Assembly (NCBI RefSeq): GCF_040545335.1 | Contig: NZ_JBEPLU010000002.1 | Location: 434,001 to 498,000, forward strand | Direction: 5' to 3' | DNA: 64,000 nt | DNA from: Phenylobacterium koreense | GTDB taxonomy: Bacteria > Pseudomonadota > Alphaproteobacteria > Caulobacterales > Caulobacteraceae | In this document: one piece after another, positions 1 through 9,587 of the stretch | Layout of the letters: each line of letters begins with the position of its first letter | Position numbering within the stretch: the stretch's first letter is position 1 | Position numbers and translations under genes: made by a program | Notes under the pieces: model-generated | Databases searched by the model: none | Told to the model about the DNA's origin: nothing | Seen by the model: only the letters and a program-made list of their open reading frames with translations

Positions 1-738
1 CCCGCCGCGCGCAGCGAAGATCGCGATGGAGACGAAGGCGGTCGCCGCCGTCGTCGTGGCCGCCGCGGCGGCCGCCGGATGCGCGATGATGGTCGTCCGG
101 CCGACATGTTCGCCTGGACCCGTCCGTGGGTGCCCTATGGCGAGGATCCCTTCGTCTGGCATGACCCTGCCGAGGATTTCCCGGCCGCCCGCAGCCCCGC
201 GCCGGGCCAGGCCAGCCAGCCTGAAGCCGCCGCCGCTCCGGCGGTCGCCGAAATCGCCGCCGCGCCCGCGCCCAAGGTGAGCGACGAGCAGCCGGACGTC
301 GAACTCGACGTCTGGGTCGAGCTGCCGGCGGTCGAGGAAAAGCCGAAAAAGACCCGTGCGCGCCGCAGCCGCGCCCGCGGCAAGGCCGCCGAGGCCGAGG
401 CCGCGCCGGTCGAGGCGGTCGACGAGGCCGAAGCCGCTCCGGCGGTCGAAGCGCCCGCCGAGCCGGTGGTCGAGGCCGCTACGCCGGAACCTGTGGTTGA
501 AGCGCCCCCGGCCAAGAAGCCGCGCGCCCGTCGCACCAAGAAGGCCGACGCAGTGACCGCGGCCGAACCGGTGGTCGAGGCGGCGCCCGAACCGGTCGCC
601 GAACCTGAGCCAGCCCCCGAGCCGGCTCCGGAACCGGTTCAGGCCGTCGCCGAGACGCCAGCCCCGGTCCGGTCCGATCCGAACGAGATCGCCGGTCCCC
701 CGCCCGCGCCCAAGCGCGGCTGGTGGCGTCGGGGCTAA
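1..738 (+). CDS. rne: Ribonuclease E, C-terminal part (5' end outside window)
   Basis: The reading frame is open from base 1, so only the last 245 residues are present. This is the disordered scaffold tail of RNase E, the endonuclease that organises the RNA degradosome. It begins with an Arg/Gly-rich RNA-binding stretch, followed by long Ala/Pro/Glu/Val repeats broken by basic patches (KKTRARRSRAR, KKPRARRTKK). It ends in KRGWWRRG. In Caulobacter RNase E the extreme C-terminal GWW motif docks polynucleotide phosphorylase, and this ending matches that pattern. The catalytic half is off the window, so the identification rests on the tail and its terminal motif. Confidence 0.85.
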   Translation, partial: PAARSEDRDGDEGGRRRRRGRRGGRRMRDDGRPADMFAWTRPWVPYGEDPFVWHDPAEDFPAARSPAPGQASQPEAAAAPAVAEIAAAPAPKVSDEQPDVELDVWVELPAVEEKPKKTRARRSRARGKAAEAEAAPVEAVDEAEAAPAVEAPAEPVVEAATPEPVVEAPPAKKPRARRTKKADAVTAAEPVVEAAPEPVAEPEPAPEPAPEPVQAVAETPAPVRSDPNEIAGPPPAPKRGWWRRG

Positions 739-752
739 CCGACGCAAGGCAT

Positions 753-778
753 GGAAACCGGCCTGCGGGCCGGTTTCC
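753..778 (+). terminator. Hairpin terminator after rne
   Basis: An 11-bp perfect stem (GGAAACCGGCC with GGCCGGTTTCC) and a TGCG loop lie 15 nt after the rne stop. No T-run follows, so this is a hairpin-only terminator or an mRNA 3'-end stabiliser. Confidence 0.6.
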
Positions 779-830
779 AGCCGAGCTGAAGCGCGCTAGG
801 CTTCACATCCTGAGGCTTTGAGGGGGGCGC

Positions 831-2249
831 TTGGAGTTGTTCGGCATGGTCGCCCCTGCCCGTTCGCTGTCAAAGGCCGCCCTCGTGGCGCTGACAGCCC
901 TGAGCCTTACGCTGCAGGCCGCTCCCGCCCGCGCGGAAGAGAGCATGAGTCTCATCCGCGACACCGAGATCGAGGAAATCCTGCGCAAGGATTCCGAACC
1001 GATCTTCAAGGCGGCCGGCGTCGATTCGACGTCCATCAACATCCTGTTGATCGGCTCGAAGGACCTCAACGCCTTCGCCGCGCCCGGGACCATGGCGGTG
1101 TTCACCGGCCTGATCCTGGAATCGAAGAATCCCAACCAGCTCCAGGGCGTCATCGCCCACGAAGTCGGCCACCTGGCAGCCGGCCACTCCGCCCGGTCCG
1201 GCGACATGCAGGCGGCCGGGATGAAGCCCTTCCTGCTGACCATGGGGCTTGGCGTCCTCGCGGCCCTTGCCGGCTCCGGCGAAGGCGCCGCCGGCCTCAT
1301 CGGCAGCGCCAGCTATTTCGGCGCCATCGGCGCCATGGGCTACAGCCGCGAGCAGGAAAGCCGAGCCGACCAGGCCGGCGCCATGCTGCTCGAACGAGCC
1401 GGGCTTTCCGGCGAGGGCCTCGTCGATTTCTTCGACAATTTCCGCTTCCAGGAGGTCTTCTCCCAGGCTCGACAGTACGCCTATTTCCGGTCCCACCCGC
1501 TCTCGTCCTCCCGGATCGACGCCCTGCGGCATCGGGTCGAGCAGAATGCGCACTTCAAGACGCCGGACTCGCCCGAGGCGATCGCCGAGCACGAGATCAT
1601 GAAGGCCAAGCTCGACGGCTTCATCAACCCGACCATCGCGATCACGAAGTACACCGAGAAGGACACCTCCTATCCGGCGCGCTACGCGCGCGCGATCGCC
1701 TACTATCAGATGAAGGAGCCCGACCGGGCGCTGAAGCTGATCGACGCCCTGCTCGCCGAACAACCGAACAACCCCTATCTCTGGGAATTGAAGGGTCAGG
1801 TGCTCTTCGAGTTCGGCCGCGCGGAAGAGGCCGAAGCCCCGCAACGCAAGTCGGTCGAACTGAAGCCCGAAGCCCCGCTTCTGCGGATCAACCTTGGCCA
1901 GACCCTGATCGCCCTCAGTGACGACAAGAAGGTCGAGGAAGGTATCGGAGAGCTGAAGCGCGCCCTGAGTCAGGAGCACGACAACGCCACCGCGTGGCGC
2001 ATTCTGGCCCAGGCCTATGACAAGCAAGGCAAGGACGGGCTCGCCCGCCTGGCGACTGGCGAATATTTCTTTGCTGTGGGCGATCCGACCCAAGCCCGCA
2101 TTTTCGCCATGCGGGCGAGAGAGAAGCTGGAGAAAGACACTCCCGAATGGCGGCGCGCCACCGATATCGTCCTGACTTCGAATCCCAGCCGTGAAGATCT
2201 GAAAGAACTGGCCGCCGAAGGCGCGGTGGTCAGCCGGACCTCGCGCTAA
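831..2249 (+). CDS. M48 family metalloprotease with TPR region (BepA-like)
   Basis: A periplasmic zinc protease of the BepA/YfgC type, a family that acts in outer-membrane protein quality control. A signal peptide covers about residues 1-35 (cleavage near APARA). The M48 domain has the zinc motif HEVGH at residues 110-114, and the third-ligand motif ESRAD at 176-180. The C-terminal half (about 270-470) is helical and TPR-like. The TTG at 831 sits 7 nt after an AGG/GGAG-like site and is preferred; ATG at 846 is the alternative. The next gene encodes a thiol oxidoreductase, consistent with an envelope-folding theme. Confidence 0.85.
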   Translation: MELFGMVAPARSLSKAALVALTALSLTLQAAPARAEESMSLIRDTEIEEILRKDSEPIFKAAGVDSTSINILLIGSKDLNAFAAPGTMAVFTGLILESKNPNQLQGVIAHEVGHLAAGHSARSGDMQAAGMKPFLLTMGLGVLAALAGSGEGAAGLIGSASYFGAIGAMGYSREQESRADQAGAMLLERAGLSGEGLVDFFDNFRFQEVFSQARQYAYFRSHPLSSSRIDALRHRVEQNAHFKTPDSPEAIAEHEIMKAKLDGFINPTIAITKYTEKDTSYPARYARAIAYYQMKEPDRALKLIDALLAEQPNNPYLWELKGQVLFEFGRAEEAEAPQRKSVELKPEAPLLRINLGQTLIALSDDKKVEEGIGELKRALSQEHDNATAWRILAQAYDKQGKDGLARLATGEYFFAVGDPTQARIFAMRAREKLEKDTPEWRRATDIVLTSNPSREDLKELAAEGAVVSRTSR

Positions 2250-2289
2250 TCCCCTTCGCAAAGCACAGCTTCTGACCTATTTGCCACCT

Positions 2290-3042
2290 ATGATGAAGAT
2301 TTCCCGCGCCCTGCTACTCAGCGCCGCGCTCACCCTCCCCCTGGCCGCCTGCGGAAAGAAGCAGGAGGAAGACTTCGGCCAGAAGGTCCGCGCCTATCTC
2401 CTCGAGCATCCCGAAGTGATCGAGGAGGCTGTCGTCAAGCTGCAGCAGAACAAGCAGGCGGCCGCCGCCGAAGGCGCCAAGACGATGCTGGCCAAGCACC
2501 GCCAGCAACTTGAGCATGACCCACGTGACTTCGTCGCCAATCCGGGCGGCAAGCACACCGTGGTGGAGTTCTTCGACTACCGCTGCGGCTACTGCAAGGT
2601 GAGCGCCCCCGAAGTGGTGAAGCTGATCCGCGAGAATCCGGACGTCCGCTTCGTGTTCAAGGAATTCCCGATCTTCGGCGCCGAAAGCAACCTGGCCGCC
2701 GAAGTTGCGCTGTCGCCTGCCGGCAAGCCGAAGAACCTGGAGCTCTTCGAACGGTTCATGGGCGAGAAGGCGCTGGATGAGGCCGCCATCGACCGCCACC
2801 TGCGCGCCGTCGGAGTCGATCCCGCCGCCGCCCGCTCCGGCGGCTCGACGGCCGAGGTGAAGCAGCACATCGCCGACACCCGGACCCTCGCCATGGCGCT
2901 GGGCATTGAGGGAACTCCGGCCTTCATCGTCGGCGACCGCATGATCCCCGGCGCCGACATGGCCGCCCTGCGCGCGGCGATCGCCGAGGTGAAGACCGGC
3001 AAGTTGAAGACGCCGGGATCGCCCGAACTAGACAAAGGTTGA
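2290..3042 (+). CDS. DsbA-family thiol:disulfide oxidoreductase, lipoprotein
   Basis: A probable periplasmic disulfide oxidoreductase or isomerase anchored as a lipoprotein. The N-terminus has a hydrophobic segment ending in the lipobox LAAC (Cys about residue 21). A helical segment (about 30-80) resembling the N-terminal region of ScsC/DsbA-like proteins comes next. A thioredoxin fold follows with the active site CGYC at about 99-102, and GTPAF supplies the usual cis-proline loop. Two adjacent ATG codons (2290, 2293) could start it. It lies 40 nt after the M48 protease and may be cotranscribed with it. Confidence 0.82.
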   Translation: MMKISRALLLSAALTLPLAACGKKQEEDFGQKVRAYLLEHPEVIEEAVVKLQQNKQAAAAEGAKTMLAKHRQQLEHDPRDFVANPGGKHTVVEFFDYRCGYCKVSAPEVVKLIRENPDVRFVFKEFPIFGAESNLAAEVALSPAGKPKNLELFERFMGEKALDEAAIDRHLRAVGVDPAAARSGGSTAEVKQHIADTRTLAMALGIEGTPAFIVGDRMIPGADMAALRAAIAEVKTGKLKTPGSPELDKG

Positions 3043-3152
3043 TCGAGGGCCACTCGGCCTGCCCCCAAGTCACGCTTTTCGCCGTGGAACGACGCAGCTA
3101 GGCTTCCAAGCGAGTGCTTTGAGAGTCTGCCTGTCCACCCACGGCGAAGGGC

Positions 3153-4646
3153 ATGCACGAGACTGTGCTGATCATCGGGGCCGGGATCGCCGGCCTTTGT
3201 ACGGCCTTGGCCCTCGCCCCAACCGGGCGGGACATCGTCATACTTGAGCGCGACCCGCCGCCGCCGGCCGGCGGCGCCGACCAGGCCTTCGACGATTGGG
3301 CGCGCCGCGGCGTCGGACATCTACGCCACAGCCACGCCTTCCTGGCGAGGCTTCGGACGATCATCAGGTCCGAGCACCCAGACCTCCATCTCGCGCTGTT
3401 GAACGCCGGCTGCCGGGAACTCGGCTTCGACCGGATGCTCACGGACCTCCATCGCAAGGTCTACCGGCCGCAGGCAGCGGACAGGGAGTTCGTGGTCCTC
3501 ACCAGCCGCCGCACCACCCTCGAGCTGGTGATCCGGCGCTATGTGGAACGGTATGCCAATGTCCGGATCGATTCCGAGACCTTCGTCCGCAAACTGCTGA
3601 CCCAGCGCGATCCTCAGGGCTTGCGGGTGGTCGGCGTCTCGGTGGCCGACGCGTACGGAGCGCGGGACATCATCGGCGACGTGGTGATCGACGCGGGCGG
3701 CCGCACTTCCTCCGGCATTGAACAGCTCATCGAGGAAGGCGCTCCCATAAGCGAGGAGAGCGAGAGCGCCGGCATCCTCTACTTCACGCGTCACTTCCGG
3801 CTGCGGCCCGGTGTCGGCGAGCCGCCGCGCACCAGGGCCGGCGGCACCGGCGACCTTGGCTTCCTGAAGTTCGGCGTCTTTCCCGCCGACAATGGCCGGT
3901 TCTCCATCACCCTCTGCGTCCCCGAGCCGGAGATCGAGCTGCGCAAGGCGATCGTCCAGCCAGAGGTCTTCGACGCCATCTGCGCCCGGCTTCCGGGCCT
4001 CGCCCCGTGGGTCGATCCCGAGATCTCCGAGGGCGCCAGTCGGGTCTTCGGGATGGGCGAGCTCCACAGCCGCTGGCGCGAGATCGGAGGGGAGGAGGCC
4101 ATGGCCGTCCTCGGCTATTTCCCGGTCGGCGACTGCCTGGTCCGAACCAACCCGCTCTATGGCCGCGGATGCTCGTTCGCCGCAATCACCGCCTACATCC
4201 TGCGCGATGTCCTCGTCTCGACGACCGACCCGGCCGAGCGCATCGCGGCCTTCCAGGCCAAGGTCACCGACGAACTGAGGCCCTATTACGTGAACATGCG
4301 CGACCAGGATCGCTCGGCCGTGCGACGCGCACGCCATCAGCTCACGCCCGGCTTCCGGCCGAGCATCAAGAGCCGCATCGTCAAAAGCTTCCTGGAGGAC
4401 GGCGTGAACATCGCCGTCCGCTCCGATCCCGACCTGCTGCGCGAGGCGCTTCGCGGCTTCCACATGCTGGAACACCCCTCGGCGTGGCTGAAACGGCCCG
4501 ACAATCTCGGCAAGGTCCTGCGCTATTGGGCGACGCGCCGGGAGTTAAAGGCGGACGCCTATCCACCCAAGCCTGGACCGACACGCTCGGAAATGTTCGC
4601 AGCCTTGGGGCTCTCTGCGGAGGCCGACATGATCCGGGCGCGATAA
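3153..4646 (+). CDS. FAD-dependent oxidoreductase, substrate unknown
   Basis: A 497-residue flavoprotein. The N-terminus has the Rossmann dinucleotide fingerprint GAGIAGL and an ILERD acidic end to beta-2. A second FAD motif is seen near residues 325-340 (GDCLVRTNPLYGRGCS). It resembles the p-hydroxybenzoate hydroxylase/halogenase-like superfamily. I see no halogenase WxWxIP motif, so a monooxygenase or dehydrogenase is more likely. No membrane segment is evident. It faces a convergent SDR gene 8 nt away and its neighbours give no pathway clue. The substrate cannot be assigned from sequence alone. Confidence 0.75.
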   Translation: MHETVLIIGAGIAGLCTALALAPTGRDIVILERDPPPPAGGADQAFDDWARRGVGHLRHSHAFLARLRTIIRSEHPDLHLALLNAGCRELGFDRMLTDLHRKVYRPQAADREFVVLTSRRTTLELVIRRYVERYANVRIDSETFVRKLLTQRDPQGLRVVGVSVADAYGARDIIGDVVIDAGGRTSSGIEQLIEEGAPISEESESAGILYFTRHFRLRPGVGEPPRTRAGGTGDLGFLKFGVFPADNGRFSITLCVPEPEIELRKAIVQPEVFDAICARLPGLAPWVDPEISEGASRVFGMGELHSRWREIGGEEAMAVLGYFPVGDCLVRTNPLYGRGCSFAAITAYILRDVLVSTTDPAERIAAFQAKVTDELRPYYVNMRDQDRSAVRRARHQLTPGFRPSIKSRIVKSFLEDGVNIAVRSDPDLLREALRGFHMLEHPSAWLKRPDNLGKVLRYWATRRELKADAYPPKPGPTRSEMFAALGLSAEADMIRAR

Positions 4647-4654
4647 AGGCGTCC

Positions 4655-5452
4655 CTACTCGACCGCGGCGTTGAACAGCCCGCCTTGGGCCATCTGGTCG
4701 CGCACGGCCTCCGGGGTCAGGGTCGCGGCCTTGTCCAGTTCGACAATCTCCGGCGGCACGTACCAGTGGAGCTTGTCGGAGTGGTAGGCCTCCCAGACCA
4801 CCTTGGCGACCTCGATGGGCGGGATCGCCCGGAACATGCCTTCCTTGGGCGCGGCATCGGCCGCGCCGGGTGGCAGGATCGGCGTATCGATCAGCCCCGG
4901 CAGGACATCCGCCACGCGCACGCCGTAGGCCTTGAACTCGACGGAGAGCGCCTCGGTCAGCCCCTTCACCGCGTGCTTGGTCGCCGAATAGACCGCGATA
5001 TTGGCCATGCCGAAGGTCGCCGAGGACGAGGAGGTGGTGAAGCACAGCGAGTTCGGCGTCGCCTTGAGCAGTGCGATCCCCTCATGAATGCCGATCAGCA
5101 CACCCATCAGGTTCACCTGCACGACTGCGATCACGTCCTCGAAGGGCTGATCTGCGAACGGCCCGCCCCGGCCGATTCCGGCGTTGTTGTAGAGCACGTC
5201 CAGCCGCCCCCCCGAGGCGACCGCGAACTGCGCCAGCGCCCCCCGATAATCGTCGCGGTTGGTGACGTCGAGCCGCCGGACGACGCAGTTCTCCCCGCCG
5301 AGCTCGTCGGCCAGGGCCGCAAGCCCCGCCTCGTTCACGTCATAGCCGCCGACGAACCAGCCGTGTCTGGCGAACAACCTGGCGGTTTCGCGCCCCATGC
5401 CGGACGCCGCCCCGGTGATGAAAATGGCCTGCCGCCCGTTGGCTGCGCCCAT
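4655..5452 (-). CDS. SDR family oxidoreductase
   Basis: A short-chain dehydrogenase/reductase of 265 residues. It shows the NAD(P) glycine motif TGAASGMG, the NNAG motif, the catalytic serine region TTSSSS and the YSATK active site (Tyr-x-x-x-Lys). The start at 5452 is chosen because GGGGAGGA lies about 6 nt upstream. A longer in-frame start at 5509 would run into the preceding isomerase gene. It is the last gene of the leftward thiS-thiG-isomerase-SDR cluster, 17 nt after the isomerase. The substrate is unknown. Confidence 0.85.
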   Translation of the reverse strand: MGAANGRQAIFITGAASGMGRETARLFARHGWFVGGYDVNEAGLAALADELGGENCVVRRLDVTNRDDYRGALAQFAVASGGRLDVLYNNAGIGRGGPFADQPFEDVIAVVQVNLMGVLIGIHEGIALLKATPNSLCFTTSSSSATFGMANIAVYSATKHAVKGLTEALSVEFKAYGVRVADVLPGLIDTPILPPGAADAAPKEGMFRAIPPIEVAKVVWEAYHSDKLHWYVPPEIVELDKAATLTPEAVRDQMAQGGLFNAAVE

Positions 5453-5469
5453 GCCGTCCTCCCCATCGC

Positions 5470-6123
5470 CTACGTGCGGGGAGCAAGGCCCCGCTGTTTC
5501 ATGCGCCAAACCAGCACATCGAAGCGATCCTGACCGAAGAACGGTTCATCTTCAAAGACCATGGTGGGGACGCCCCAGTGGCCCGCGGCGCGATGGGCTT
5601 CCTGGCTGGCTTCGATCTCGGCGGCGATGGCGGTCGGCCGCTTTTCAGCCTCCGTCGCCAGTTCGGCCAGGTCGAGGCCGGCGCGGGCGATGGCTCGTTC
5701 CAGCTTGTCGCCTTCGTTCCAGGGCATGTCCTGGCCGCTCCAGATCAGCCGCGAGACCTCGTCATAGAAGGCGAGCGACTGCGGCTTGTGAGCCGCCGTG
5801 ACGCCGAGCGGCATCAGCAGGTCCAGATGCGGCTGGTCCGGAGCGCCGTTCAGGGTCGCGCGGTCGATCACCACGGGGTCGGGGTTCGGCCAGGCCAGCG
5901 GCAGACCGAGATAATCCGCCAGCCGACGGATATCGCGCATCAGATAGGGGATGAAGAGCGGGTCCTGCTTGGTGAAGAACCCTTCCGAGCGCACGGCCAG
6001 CGGATAGACCGGCCGCATCCTGACCTCGACGTCGTAGGTCTCCGCCAATTCCCGCAGCCTCGGGGTCACCAGGTAGGAATAGGGACTGCGGAAGGACCAG
6101 AAGACGTCGAGGGTCAGCGCCAT
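5470..6123 (-). CDS. 2-hydroxychromene-2-carboxylate isomerase family protein (DsbA fold)
   Basis: A 217-residue protein of the HCCA isomerase / GST-kappa-like branch of the thioredoxin superfamily. The N-terminal motif FWSFRSPYSYL replaces the CxxC of true DsbA enzymes with SPYS. The C-terminal region contains GVPTMVFEDEPFFGQDRFD, the usual cis-Pro loop and end motif. Such enzymes isomerise aromatic-degradation intermediates or act with glutathione, but the actual substrate here is not evident. Its ATG overlaps the thiG stop by one base (TGATG), which indicates translational coupling. Confidence 0.8.
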   Translation of the reverse strand: MALTLDVFWSFRSPYSYLVTPRLRELAETYDVEVRMRPVYPLAVRSEGFFTKQDPLFIPYLMRDIRRLADYLGLPLAWPNPDPVVIDRATLNGAPDQPHLDLLMPLGVTAAHKPQSLAFYDEVSRLIWSGQDMPWNEGDKLERAIARAGLDLAELATEAEKRPTAIAAEIEASQEAHRAAGHWGVPTMVFEDEPFFGQDRFDVLVWRMKQRGLAPRT

Positions 6124-6911
6124 CAAATCAAGCCGGAAAGTGGAGACGACGGCTCAGCATACATACGTTTTGGCATGCGTCCTGCCAAAAATGCGCCCCG
6201 GCCCGCCAGCACCGCGTGCTTCATGGCCGTGGCCATGCCGATCGGATCCTTGGCGCCGGCGATGGCGGTGTTCATCAGCACGGCGTCGCAGCCCGTCTCC
6301 ATGGCCAGCACCGCGTCCGACGCGGTGCCGACGCCGGCGTCGACCAGCACCGGCACGGAGGCCTGCTCGATGATCAGCCCGAGGTTCAGAAAGTTCTGGA
6401 TGCCGCGTCCCGAGCCGATCGGCGCCGCCGCCGGCATGATCGCCGCCGCGCCCGCGTCCTCGAGTTTCTTGGCGTAGACCGGGTCGTCCGAGCAGTAGAC
6501 CATCACCTGGAAGCCGTCGGCCACCAGCAGCTTCAGCGCCCGCAGGGTCTCTTCCATATCCGGAAGTAGGTGCTTGGTGTTCGAGAGCACCTCTAGCTTC
6601 ACCAAGTCCCAGCCGCCGGCCTCACGCGCCAGGCGCAGCGTTCGGATCGCGTCCTCGCCGGTGAAGCAGCCGGCGGTGTTGGGCAGGAAGGTGAACCGGT
6701 CGGGCTTCACATAGTCCACCAGCATCGGCTGGTTCGGGTCGGACAGGTTCACCCGGCGCACCGCCACGGTGACGATCTCGGCGCCGGCCGCCTCGGCTGC
6801 GGCGGCGTTCTCGGCGTAGTCCTTGTACTTCCCGGTCCCAACGATCAGGCGCGAGGTGAAAGTGCGCCCCGCCACCGTCCAGGTGTCTTCCGCGTGGACC
6901 GATCCGTCCAT
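6123..6911 (-). CDS. thiG: Thiazole synthase
   Basis: ThiG forms the thiazole moiety of thiamin from deoxyxylulose 5-phosphate, dehydroglycine and the sulfur carried by ThiS. The TIM-barrel sequence is typical: GTGKYKDY near the N-terminus, VRRVN, the Schiff-base lysine in KLEVL, and the C-terminal phosphate-binding IGSGRG and [10 protein letters not shown] motifs. The start at 6911 follows the thiS stop by one base; the longer upstream frame is thiS read out of phase. No thiC, thiD or thiE lies nearby. I see no TPP riboswitch in the short upstream region. Confidence 0.95.
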   Translation of the reverse strand: MDGSVHAEDTWTVAGRTFTSRLIVGTGKYKDYAENAAAAEAAGAEIVTVAVRRVNLSDPNQPMLVDYVKPDRFTFLPNTAGCFTGEDAIRTLRLAREAGGWDLVKLEVLSNTKHLLPDMEETLRALKLLVADGFQVMVYCSDDPVYAKKLEDAGAAAIMPAAAPIGSGRGIQNFLNLGLIIEQASVPVLVDAGVGTASDAVLAMETGCDAVLMNTAIAGAKDPIGMATAMKHAVLAGRGAFLAGRMPKRMYAEPSSPLSGLI

Positions 6912-6912
6912 G

Positions 6913-7113
6913 TCAGCCGCCTCCGATAAAATGCACGATCTCGATGCGGTCGCCGTCAGCGAGCGCGGTCTGTCCATAGGCCGATCGGGGCACGATCTCC
7001 AGATTGCGTTCCACCGCCACCTTCCGGGCGTCCAGGCCCAGCTCGGCCACCAGGGCGGCCACCGTCGAGGCCGTTCCCAGGGTGCGCGGTTCGCCGTTAA
7101 TGGTCAGGGTCAT
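6913..7113 (-). CDS. thiS: Sulfur carrier protein ThiS
   Basis: A 66-residue ubiquitin-like sulfur carrier. The C-terminus ends in FIGGG, which supplies the terminal Gly-Gly that is thiocarboxylated to donate sulfur to ThiG. The beta-grasp start [10 protein letters not shown] is typical. It is the first gene of the thiS-thiG operon and is divergent from aroQ, sharing an 87-bp upstream region with it. Confidence 0.93.
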   Translation of the reverse strand: MTLTINGEPRTLGTASTVAALVAELGLDARKVAVERNLEIVPRSAYGQTALADGDRIEIVHFIGGG

Positions 7114-7200
7114 GACGACCTCGTGAAGCTTCAGGGTTGCGGATGCTTGTGACCCCCGCCGCAGCCCGGTACAAGACGGCGGAATCGACGGCGGAGCCGA

Positions 7201-7638
7201 ATGTCGCAACCGATCTATGTGCTCAGCGGGCCCAATCTCAACCTCTTGGGGGTCCGGGAGCCGGAGATTTACGGAAGGGAAACGCTGGAGGACGTGCGCA
7301 TGCGCTGCGAACGTCGGGCCGGCGGCCTTGGCCGCGCCATCGTGTTCCGCCAGACCAACCATGAGGGCCAACTCATCGACTGGGTTCAGGAAGCCCGGAC
7401 GGAGGCTTGCGCCCTGGTGATCAATCCCGCCGGTTACGGTCACACTTCCGTGGCCCTGCTGGACGCCCTCAAGACGCTCGATATTCCTATCGTCGAGTGT
7501 CACCTCTCCAACCCGGCGGCGCGCGAAGCGTTCCGCCGGGAAACCTACGTCTCCCTCGCGGCGACCGGCCTGGTTTCCGGTTTCGGCGGGGCGAGCTACG
7601 AACTGGCCGTCGAGGCCGCCGCGGGCCTGGCCCGCTGA
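7201..7638 (+). CDS. aroQ: 3-dehydroquinate dehydratase, type II
   Basis: Type II dehydroquinase of the shikimate pathway, 145 residues, normally a dodecamer. Signature motifs are [16 protein letters not shown] at the N-terminus (active-site Tyr after EPEI), NPAGYGHTS in the middle, and ECHLSN near residue 100. It is followed 21 bp later by accB and accC. aroQ-accB-accC is a common alphaproteobacterial operon linking aromatic amino acid and fatty acid synthesis. Confidence 0.96.
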   Translation: MSQPIYVLSGPNLNLLGVREPEIYGRETLEDVRMRCERRAGGLGRAIVFRQTNHEGQLIDWVQEARTEACALVINPAGYGHTSVALLDALKTLDIPIVECHLSNPAAREAFRRETYVSLAATGLVSGFGGASYELAVEAAAGLAR

Positions 7639-7659
7639 AGCCAATTCAAGGATTATTTC

Positions 7660-8148
7660 ATGGCTAGCAGTCCGAAGGCCCCCGCCGACCCGATCGACGC
7701 GCGTCTGGTGCGCAAACTGGCCGACATTCTCACCGAAACCGGCCTGACCGAGATCGAAGTCGAACGCGACGACCTGAAGATTCGTGTCGCCAAGACCGTG
7801 ACCGCCGCTCCCGCCGCGGTGCAGTACGCCCATGCGCCGGCCCCTGTGGCGGCGCCCGTCGCGGCCCATGCCGCTCCGGCCGGCGAAGTTGCGGCCGCTG
7901 AGCCGCAGCGTCGGGGCGATGTGGTGAACTCGCCCATGGTCGGCACCGTCTATCTGCAGCCGGAGCCTGGCGCGCTGCCCTTCGTCAAGGTGGGCGATAC
8001 CGTCACCGCCGGCCAGACGCTGATGATCGTCGAGGCCATGAAGACCATGAACCCGATCCCCGCCCCCCGCGGCGGCAAGATCACCGAGGTCATCGTCCAG
8101 GACGCTCAGCCGGTCGAATTCGGCGAGCCGCTGATCGTCATCGAGTAA
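7660..8148 (+). CDS. accB: Biotin carboxyl carrier protein of acetyl-CoA carboxylase
   Basis: BCCP carries the biotin of acetyl-CoA carboxylase, the first step of fatty acid synthesis. The N-terminal helical region is followed by an Ala/Pro-rich linker (about residues 45-80), then the biotinyl domain. The biotinylated lysine lies in the canonical VEAMKTMNP motif. The gene sits between aroQ and accC, 7 nt before accC. Confidence 0.96.
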   Translation: MASSPKAPADPIDARLVRKLADILTETGLTEIEVERDDLKIRVAKTVTAAPAAVQYAHAPAPVAAPVAAHAAPAGEVAAAEPQRRGDVVNSPMVGTVYLQPEPGALPFVKVGDTVTAGQTLMIVEAMKTMNPIPAPRGGKITEVIVQDAQPVEFGEPLIVIE

Positions 8149-8155
8149 CCGGTCG

Positions 8156-9508
8156 ATGTTCGACAAGATCCTTATCGCCAACCGAGGCGAAATCGCCCTG
8201 CGGGTCCACCGGGCTTGCAAGGAGATGGGCATCTCCACCGTCGCGGTCCACTCCGAGGCCGACGCCGGCGCCATGTGGGTGCGGCTGGCCGATGAGAGCG
8301 TGTGCATCGGCCCCGCTCCAGTCGGCAAGAGCTACCTGAACATCCCCTCGATCATCGCCGCCGCCGAGATCACCGGCGCCCAGGCGATCCATCCGGGCTA
8401 CGGCTTCCTCTCCGAGAACGCCCGGTTCGCCGAGATCGTGACGGCCCACGGCTTCACCTTCATCGGTCCGACCGCCGAGCACATCAAGATGATGGGCGAC
8501 AAGATCACCGCCAAGCAGGCGGTGAAGGACGCCGGCATCCCGGTGGTGCCCGGCTCGGACGGCGCGGTGACGACCGAGGAAGAGGCCTTCGCGGCCGCCC
8601 GCCAGATCGGCTTCCCCGTGCTCATCAAGGCCGCCGCCGGCGGCGGCGGACGCGGCATGAAGGTCGCCCAGACCGAGGATGACCTCGCCGAGGCCGTCTC
8701 CACCGCCCGCTCCGAGGCCCGCGCCGCCTTCGGCGACGACGCGGTCTATATGGAGCGCTACCTCCAGACCCCTCGGCACATCGAGATTCAGGTCATCGCC
8801 GACAAGTTCGGCAACGTCTGTCATCTCGGGGAGCGCGACTGTTCGCTGCAGCGCCGTCACCAGAAGGTGCTGGAAGAAGCCCCCTCGCCCGTCATCGACG
8901 CTGCGGCGCGCGCCAAGATCGGCAAGATCGTCGTCGATGCGATCAAGGCCATCGGCTACCTCGGCGTCGGGACCATCGAGTTCCTTTACGAGAACGGTGA
9001 GTTCTTCTTCATCGAGATGAACACCCGCCTTCAGGTGGAGCATCCGGTCACCGAGGCGATCACCGGTATTGACCTGGTCCGCGAGCAGATCCGCATCGCT
9101 GCCGGCCTGCCGCTCTCCTTCACGCAGGAAGAGGTGGTGTTCGAGGGCCACGCCATCGAATGCCGGATCAACGCCGAGAACCCGAAGACCTTCGCGCCGT
9201 CGCCGGGCCTGGTCACCGATTTTCACGCGCCGGGCGGCCTGGGCGTGCGCCTGGATTCGGCGCTCTACGCCGGCTACTCGATCCCACCCTACTACGACAG
9301 CCTGGTGGGCAAGCTGATCGTGCACGGCCGCGACCGCGCCGAATGCATCGCCCGGCTGAACCGCTGCCTGGCCGAGATGGTGGTCGGCGGCATCGAGACC
9401 TCGATCCCGCTCTTCCAGGAGCTGCTGCAGCAGCCGGACATCATCGCTGGCGACTACAACATCCACTGGCTCGAACGCTGGATGAAGAGCCAGCAGGACG
9501 AGGCCTGA
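8156..9508 (+). CDS. accC: Acetyl-CoA carboxylase, biotin carboxylase subunit
   Basis: A 450-residue ATP-grasp enzyme that carboxylates the biotin on AccB. It begins with [13 protein letters not shown]. The glycine-rich ATP loop is [11 protein letters not shown], followed by [12 protein letters not shown] and the catalytic [14 protein letters not shown]. It is full length for the family, and a hairpin follows 7 nt after its stop. Confidence 0.97.
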   Translation: MFDKILIANRGEIALRVHRACKEMGISTVAVHSEADAGAMWVRLADESVCIGPAPVGKSYLNIPSIIAAAEITGAQAIHPGYGFLSENARFAEIVTAHGFTFIGPTAEHIKMMGDKITAKQAVKDAGIPVVPGSDGAVTTEEEAFAAARQIGFPVLIKAAAGGGGRGMKVAQTEDDLAEAVSTARSEARAAFGDDAVYMERYLQTPRHIEIQVIADKFGNVCHLGERDCSLQRRHQKVLEEAPSPVIDAAARAKIGKIVVDAIKAIGYLGVGTIEFLYENGEFFFIEMNTRLQVEHPVTEAITGIDLVREQIRIAAGLPLSFTQEEVVFEGHAIECRINAENPKTFAPSPGLVTDFHAPGGLGVRLDSALYAGYSIPPYYDSLVGKLIVHGRDRAECIARLNRCLAEMVVGGIETSIPLFQELLQQPDIIAGDYNIHWLERWMKSQQDEA

Positions 9509-9515
9509 GCCAAAT

Positions 9516-9541
9516 CCGACGGAGGGACGCCTCTCCGTCGG
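9516..9541 (+). terminator. Hairpin terminator after accC
   Basis: A 9-bp perfect stem (CCGACGGAG with CTCCGTCGG) with an 8-nt loop, 7 nt after accC. It is followed by a short pyrimidine-rich stretch rather than a T-run. Confidence 0.55.
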
Positions 9542-9587
9542 CCTTCTCGGGCGCGAAAATCCGCCCCAAACCCGCTAAGCTGCGCCC

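Noticed and set aside
870..2261. Long open frame antisense to the M48 protease gene, and similar long antisense frames across the window (for example 15017-16960, 18308-19948, 28281-29861)
   Set aside because: High GC makes antisense frames long; their residue composition is Arg/Gly/Asp/His-rich with no domains, and each lies opposite a clearly recognised gene.
7114..7200. TPP riboswitch upstream of thiS
   Set aside because: The gap is only 87 bp and I see no CUGAGA-type thi-box elements.
6913..8328. A 471-residue minus-strand frame that includes thiS
   Set aside because: Only its last 66 residues are ThiS; the rest is antisense to aroQ, accB and accC.
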